Source: M30B19 sp041741535 (GTDB taxonomy: Bacteria > Planctomycetota > Planctomycetia > Pirellulales > Pirellulaceae). Taken from it: DNA of 64,000 nt. The notes beneath the pieces are model-generated. The model ran no database searches and was not told the origin of the DNA. It saw nothing but the letters and a program-made list of their open reading frames with translations. A program made the position numbers and the translations under genes. Positions within the stretch are counted from its first letter, which is position 1; each line of letters opens with the position of its first letter. Location of the stretch: contig JBGSJV010000162.1 in NCBI GenBank assembly GCA_041741535.1, positions 1 through 64,000 of the forward strand. The letters are read 5' to 3'. Shown in pieces: positions 60,157 to 64,000 of this stretch.

Positions 60157-60263
60157 CGACGCTCGCCAGTGCGCAGACAGCATACGGCATCACACAGCCA
60201 CAATCGCCAGAGCGTGGACAAAAACGCCCCCACCCAACAAAAACCATATCGTTTCCACTCGGA

Positions 60264-60458
60264 TCAATCCGGAAATCGAAACGAACCGCCCCCAACCCCT
60301 TCTTTTCCCGACTCATCGGAAGTTTGAAGAAACTCACGTAATGTGAGGTTTGGTTTCTTCTCGGGTTGAGCTTTTGTTTTCGCGGCGCACGCGGGCAAGA
60401 ACAGCATGCTAGCAACGAGTGCCCAGACGAGCGGGCGAATAGTTCGATTGGTGAACAC
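60264..60458 (-). CDS. Small lipoprotein
   Basis: A 64-residue protein with a signal peptide and lipobox (LVASMLFLPAC), so it would be lipidated at Cys 24 and anchored to a membrane. The mature part is short and charged (KPNLTLREFLQTSDESGKEG). The start is a GTG at 60458 with AGGAGG 14 bases upstream, a little far. No family recognised. Confidence 0.5.
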   Translation of the reverse strand: MFTNRTIRPLVWALVASMLFLPACAAKTKAQPEKKPNLTLREFLQTSDESGKEGVGGGSFRFPD

Positions 60459-60791
60459 TGGGTTAGCCCTTTCCTCCTAGGAGGATACTCGCGAAATTCG
60501 GACCTGGAACGGCGCGTACCCTAGCGAATCCGCCGGAATCCATCAACCCGAATTGCCAAAAACCCAAACGACAACTGCCGGCGATTCACCACCGGGACAG
60601 ACAGGCTCCCATCGCCGAATCAGGCTTCGTGACACAAGTCATTATGGAAAAAGTTACGAATGAATTCCGAAGGACCATTTCGTTGAGTTTGGATTTGACG
60701 ATCATTGAAGGCCACTGCCAAAGCAACGAAGGGCTCGTAGCGTGTTCAATTGCAGCAATCCTACGGTTCCGAACCCGCCATCATCCGTTGA
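60459..60791. other. Intergenic stretch, no gene seen
   Basis: About 330 bp. The CCTCCTAGGAGG palindrome at about 60473 doubles as the Shine-Dalgarno region of the lipoprotein gene. No coding frame or RNA recognised. Confidence 0.4.
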
Positions 60792-61286
60792 TCAACCGAA
60801 CTTACGCGACGCGACTCGGACGACGACCGCGGCCAAGGCGACATGCACGATCATTCCAAATAGATCAATTGCAAAGTGTTTGTAGACACCATGGGGGTCC
60901 GCGTCTGGTCCAAACATTCTGAAATAGGACACTCGAATAACCGCCAAGGCAATCGCAGTGCCCAGCACCATGGTCACGCCCAACCAAGCCGCGTACTGCC
61001 ACGGCTTTTTCTTCGTCCAAAGCCGGGGGACCAAAACCAAATGATTGCAATACGACGCAGCAGCAAACGCAATCACCAGACTCGTTGTGACGATCAGCGC
61101 AAGTGCAAATGTCGGGTGGTAGTGATGCGTCAGCAACAGCCAAATCGCCCATACCGCCAACCAGCCCACCAGTGACACAACAATGGCCCGCTCCTGCGTC
61201 AAACAGCTTTCCTTGTCAAATGATCCAAAAGAACTTCTTTTCGGCCAACAACCTTCGACATCGTGGCTCGTCCAAAGGTCCCACAC
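60792..61286 (-). CDS. Four-span membrane protein, unknown
   Basis: Up to 164 residues with four likely spans (VVSLVGWLAVWAIWLLL, LALIVTTSLVIAFAAASY, AWLGVTMVLGTAIALAVI, IVHVALAAVVVRVAS). The layout resembles the membrane half of LytS-type sensor kinases but no kinase follows. The true start may be a TTG at 61202 (LTQERAIVV), since the first 28 residues are polar and unlike a membrane protein N-terminus. No function assigned. Confidence 0.5.
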   Translation of the reverse strand: MWDLWTSHDVEGCWPKRSSFGSFDKESCLTQERAIVVSLVGWLAVWAIWLLLTHHYHPTFALALIVTTSLVIAFAAASYCNHLVLVPRLWTKKKPWQYAAWLGVTMVLGTAIALAVIRVSYFRMFGPDADPHGVYKHFAIDLFGMIVHVALAAVVVRVASRKFG

Positions 61287-61304
61287 GGGCGATTGCCCGC
61301 ATCA

Positions 61305-62291
61305 CTACTCCCCGGCTGCAACTTCAATTTCCAACGGTTCGGTTTGGATTTTACCTCGCCAGAAGTCGTCCGCCTCTTCATGACTTTCGTAAGCGATTTG
61401 CAGTCGGTATTTGCCAACCCCCAGATCGGAAGTGAGCCAGTTCCAGCCGCTGGGGCTCTTCAATCCCAGACACACGGCACCAATCCGAGTGTGCACCAGC
61501 TGCACCGGCAACGCTACCATTTCGCATTTGCCCGCAGCGACTCGAATCGGCTCGTGAACAAATCGTTCCGAGATCTGCCCAACAATTCGTTCGGAACCAT
61601 CAACCGGTTCCAGGTACAGACGCAGCCCGTCACGCAAAACGAACGACATATCTTTGTCCGTCCGATTTCGGATGCAAAATCCGATGTTCGTAGTTTCTTC
61701 GTCATAGACTTCTCGAGGCCTCTGCCAAACGGACTGGGCCACAACTTCAAATTCCACTCCGCCCATGTGCACCGGTTTGGATCGAGCGGTGTTTCCTGCA
61801 AGATCATCAACCAGTCGAAAGTCGAACAGTACGACCTCATCAATCAACGTATCAAAGTCCCAACACTTGTATGAGGACTCTCCCGGTGGAACCAGTGACA
61901 CTTCGGCAGAAATATCGAAGTACTCCACGCTGCCCGTCCGCCGAGCCAAAGCGCGAACGTGTAGTGCCTTGTCGAAATGGTTTTCGATGGAAAGAAATGG
62001 CCGTGTCGCTCCCTCGCGTGGGGGCGGAAACGGCGACGCCGAGGTTATGCCCAGTTCGATCCGGAGCGAGGACAGTTCCTCTTCAATCGGAATGCCCTTG
62101 GTCGGCTGCGTCAACTGGTCCCCGTTGCGAAGGAACTCGACGCTAAATTTCTCCCCGACGGTCGCAACAACTTTTTCTTGAATTTCTTTTGGATCGATAC
62201 CGTCGTTGTCGTCCATTTCGGCTACCGCAAACACGGCCGGGAAAAAACTCAAACAAGCTACGAGGACCGTGAATGCCAGGAACTTCATCAT
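61305..62291 (-). CDS. Secreted protein of unknown function
   Basis: A 328-residue protein with a signal peptide (MMKFLAFTVLVACLSFFPAV). The mature part has two beta-sandwich-like halves with repeated phrases about residues 90-170 and 190-300 (PFLSIENHFDKALHVRAL and IGFCIRNRTDKDMSFVLRD), each resembling an Ig-like module. No catalytic residues stand out. The start at 62291 is preferred over an upstream ATG at 62339. The gene is followed by the small membrane protein gene 18 bases on. Confidence 0.6.
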   Translation of the reverse strand: MMKFLAFTVLVACLSFFPAVFAVAEMDDNDGIDPKEIQEKVVATVGEKFSVEFLRNGDQLTQPTKGIPIEEELSSLRIELGITSASPFPPPREGATRPFLSIENHFDKALHVRALARRTGSVEYFDISAEVSLVPPGESSYKCWDFDTLIDEVVLFDFRLVDDLAGNTARSKPVHMGGVEFEVVAQSVWQRPREVYDEETTNIGFCIRNRTDKDMSFVLRDGLRLYLEPVDGSERIVGQISERFVHEPIRVAAGKCEMVALPVQLVHTRIGAVCLGLKSPSGWNWLTSDLGVGKYRLQIAYESHEEADDFWRGKIQTEPLEIEVAAGE

Positions 62292-62415
62292 TTGTTCTCT
62301 CTCGCTCAGGTTGCGCCACAAAATAGGGAATCCTATCACCGGAACTCAGACAGCAGCGACTCCACTTTAGTTCCACACCAATTTGCCATAATTAGACCGC
62401 AGAACGGGATAAAGC

Positions 62416-62555
62416 CTAGTGCTTTGTCACAACAAAAACTTGGGGTCTGGTAAAGGGGTCAGGAGTCAATTGTGCGAAGCACCCGAAAGGCCGTTCCGGC
62501 AATTGACTCCGGACCACTTTACCAGGCCGACAATTAAATAGAGACAAAGCACTAG
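62416..62555. mobile_element. MITE-like element with 13-bp terminal inverted repeats
   Basis: A 140-bp element whose ends are the perfect inverted repeats CTAGTGCTTTGTC and GACAAAGCACTAG. Inner segments are also inverted copies (GGAGTCAATTG against CAATTGACTCC, and TGGTAAAG against CTTTACCA), so the element could fold into one long hairpin. It contains no gene, consistent with a non-autonomous transposon. No obvious target-site duplication was seen. Its right terminus supplies the TAG stop of the adjacent 2H-phosphoesterase gene. Confidence 0.8.
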
Positions 62556-63046
62556 CAAGTTCCCGCACCATCCCTTGGTGAGCCCACCGGCTCCACCAGC
62601 TTCCAGACTCCGCCGTCCATCTGTTCGATGAGATGCACTTCGTGAAACGTGTATTGAAAGGGAGAAACACGGCTCAAAATGTCTGCGAAAATCTCGTCGG
62701 TACACGTACCGTTTCTCGGGTGAATAATGGTGAGGTGCGGAGTGCTATTTCGTGGTTCCTTCTTCAACAACGCCCTTCGAAGCTGATGAAATTTCTCGAC
62801 GCCACCGGTGACCGGCAGGAAGACAAAGTCTCTCTCTCGAAGTGGAACGCCGAACTCCAAGGTCAGCTCGATCGGACCTTGACCGCGAACTCGCTCGCGA
62901 AACACGTCCCAATCCGACACTTCGTCCTCGCGGCACAGCGTGACATGAGGTGGGATCAGCCTCGCCTGCTCGGGGTTGTGGCATTGCCGCAAAGTATCGA
63001 TAGGCGGTGTACTCGTTAGGTAAAGACTGGCTTGCCGACGCTTCAT
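62552..63046 (-). CDS. 2H phosphoesterase/2'-5' RNA ligase-like protein
   Basis: About 164 residues with the two HxT/S motifs of the 2H phosphoesterase superfamily, PPHVTLC near residue 34 and TPHLTII near residue 103, spaced as expected. Family members open cyclic phosphates or ligate RNA ends. The start at 63046 (MKRRQASLYLTST) is preferred to an ATG at 63094. The stop codon is TAG within the terminal repeat of the MITE-like element, so the original C-terminus may have been changed by insertion. It lies downstream of a DUF6265-like gene. Confidence 0.75.
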   Translation of the reverse strand: MKRRQASLYLTSTPPIDTLRQCHNPEQARLIPPHVTLCREDEVSDWDVFRERVRGQGPIELTLEFGVPLRERDFVFLPVTGGVEKFHQLRRALLKKEPRNSTPHLTIIHPRNGTCTDEIFADILSRVSPFQYTFHEVHLIEQMDGGVWKLVEPVGSPRDGAGTC

Positions 63047-63100
63047 CAATTTCTCGTGGAGTGCCACCGCGATCCGCTTTTTGCTTTTCTCCAAGTGCCC

Positions 63101-64000
63101 TTAGCGATCTTCGCGTTTCAAATCGATGCGGATTGGGGAACCGCCTTTGGATTGACCCACCGACGTGGTCAGGACGCCTTCTGGCGAAAGTTCGTACACA
63201 ATCCGCTTGGGGTAGTCGTGCCGAGGGTTTTCGAAGACGGCACGTGTTGGACTTACTTCGGATAACACAAATTCGGTTGGCTTGGCGCCACCCGGTTGGG
63301 CGATGTAAACAAGGCCGCCATCGCGCTCGACGATCCGCAAATACTCAAATCCCACCATCAAGCCACTCTTATTCACGGTGCGGGAAATCGCCAACATCGC
63401 TCCGCCCAACGGAGGGCTCCAACGTTCCTCGATCGCCGATCCCGTCATCTTCTGGCCGACCCATGCACCATCCAACCACCCCAAGTCGCCGATCGTGGCC
63501 TTGGCCGGCTCCGGCATCGGAATATCCTCCGCGTGCCGATACAGCCCTACCGATTGGCTAATTATTGGCGGAACCACCGTCACGTTCACCACCAACCCGT
63601 CGGTCGTCATCCGAAATGATCGACGAATCATCTCGATGCTGTTCGGTGTCTTGCCCGACAACCGTTCGAACTTGACTTCGTACTCGAAGGTCCCATCCTT
63701 CCAAGTGCCGCTGTACCGCGAAATCGTATTTGGCTCTTTGATTTCGGTAATTGAACCGTCCAAGGCAACTCGTACATCGCGATGACCAGACCCATGGCCA
63801 TTCAAGACGACTGCACCGTCCTCAACCTTCATCGAGAACTTCGTCGACATCGGCGGATTGAGCTGCTCGAGAGTCCTGCCCTCGGTGCGATCCTCAAAAA
63901 AAATCCACTCACCGTCCAATGCCGTTAAATCGTCCACGGCTGTCTCAGAATCCTGGATGGCAAACGCCCACGAGACGCTCGTGAGGACTAAAAACGTTGC
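63101..64000 (-). CDS. Secreted two-domain protein with DUF6265-like C-terminus (5' end outside window)
   Basis: At least 299 residues; the frame runs off the right edge after a hydrophobic ATFLVLTSVSWAFA, the end of a signal peptide. Residues after it form a TIGR03067-like beta domain (LDGEWIFFEDRTEGRTLEQL). The C-terminal half is DUF6265-like (LGWLDGAWVG, GGAMLAISRTV, AVFENPRHDYPKRIVY). These are planctomycete secreted proteins of unknown role. The gene ends just before the 2H phosphoesterase gene on the same strand. Confidence 0.7.
   Translation of the reverse strand, partial: ATFLVLTSVSWAFAIQDSETAVDDLTALDGEWIFFEDRTEGRTLEQLNPPMSTKFSMKVEDGAVVLNGHGSGHRDVRVALDGSITEIKEPNTISRYSGTWKDGTFEYEVKFERLSGKTPNSIEMIRRSFRMTTDGLVVNVTVVPPIISQSVGLYRHAEDIPMPEPAKATIGDLGWLDGAWVGQKMTGSAIEERWSPPLGGAMLAISRTVNKSGLMVGFEYLRIVERDGGLVYIAQPGGAKPTEFVLSEVSPTRAVFENPRHDYPKRIVYELSPEGVLTTSVGQSKGGSPIRIDLKREDR

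Overview
The window looks like a planctomycete chromosome (Pirellula/Rhodopirellula-like). The signs are a DUF1501 gene beside DUF1549/DUF1553 and planctomycete-type cytochrome c/WD40 genes, a DUF1559 pseudopilin-like protein, a PEP-CTERM protein, a DUF1570-type protein, a tetrahydromethanopterin-pathway formyltransferase, and wide intergenic gaps full of local repeats. No rRNA or CRISPR array was seen. Two tRNAs were found: Ala(GGC) and Gly(CCC).

Layout. 1-10.1 kb: a repeat-rich accessory stretch. It holds a hairpin tandem array, an SGNH plus alpha/beta hydrolase fusion, a 36-bp repeat array, three tiny membrane proteins, a P1-type aminopeptidase gene broken by one in-frame TGA, four copies of a dispersed 35-bp repeat, a transglutaminase-like protein, one intact and one decayed barstar copy, and a secreted WD40-like protein.

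10.4-23.4 kb: a genomic island of about 13 kb, bounded by perfect 73-bp direct repeats. The right repeat overlaps the 3' end of tRNA-Ala(GGC), next to a broken tyrosine integrase. All cargo reads in one direction: (i) an AAA+ ATPase-subtilase pair of the IetAS type; (ii) a chained trio of a sigma-like protein, a helical/HTH-like protein and a 1127-residue ImmA/IrrE metalloprotease-UvrD helicase-RecB-like nuclease fusion; (iii) a four-gene ubiquitin-like conjugation operon in the order two-domain Ubl, E2, JAB protease, E1, matching the Bil (bacterial ISG15-like) antiphage system; (iv) a decayed RNA 2'-phosphotransferase (kptA) whose 3' end collides with the truncated integrase. This is a defence island, and module (ii) is the best candidate for an undescribed system.

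23.7-34 kb: a Gfo/Idh/MocA oxidoreductase, an overlapping FAH-family/fhcD pair, tandem repeats, the DUF1559 and PEP-CTERM genes with a clear terminator, and a two-gene bd-oxidase-like membrane complex in which subunit I carries a C-terminal cytochrome c domain. 34-48.5 kb: mostly core metabolism: a cysteine-desulfurase-like enzyme, pheA, a UbiA-family prenyltransferase, sdhCAB, a NYN/YacP-like protein, a 2Fe-2S ferredoxin, nagB-nagA and holA. 48.5-64 kb: a di-haem peroxidase, a zinc-ribbon membrane protein, tRNA-Gly, the DUF1501/DUF1549/WD40 set, a NUDIX hydrolase, several small or unknown proteins, and a 140-bp MITE-like inverted-repeat element that supplies the stop codon of a 2H-phosphoesterase gene. 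Positions, motifs and overlaps were read directly. Family names are from recognition of motifs, not from a database search.
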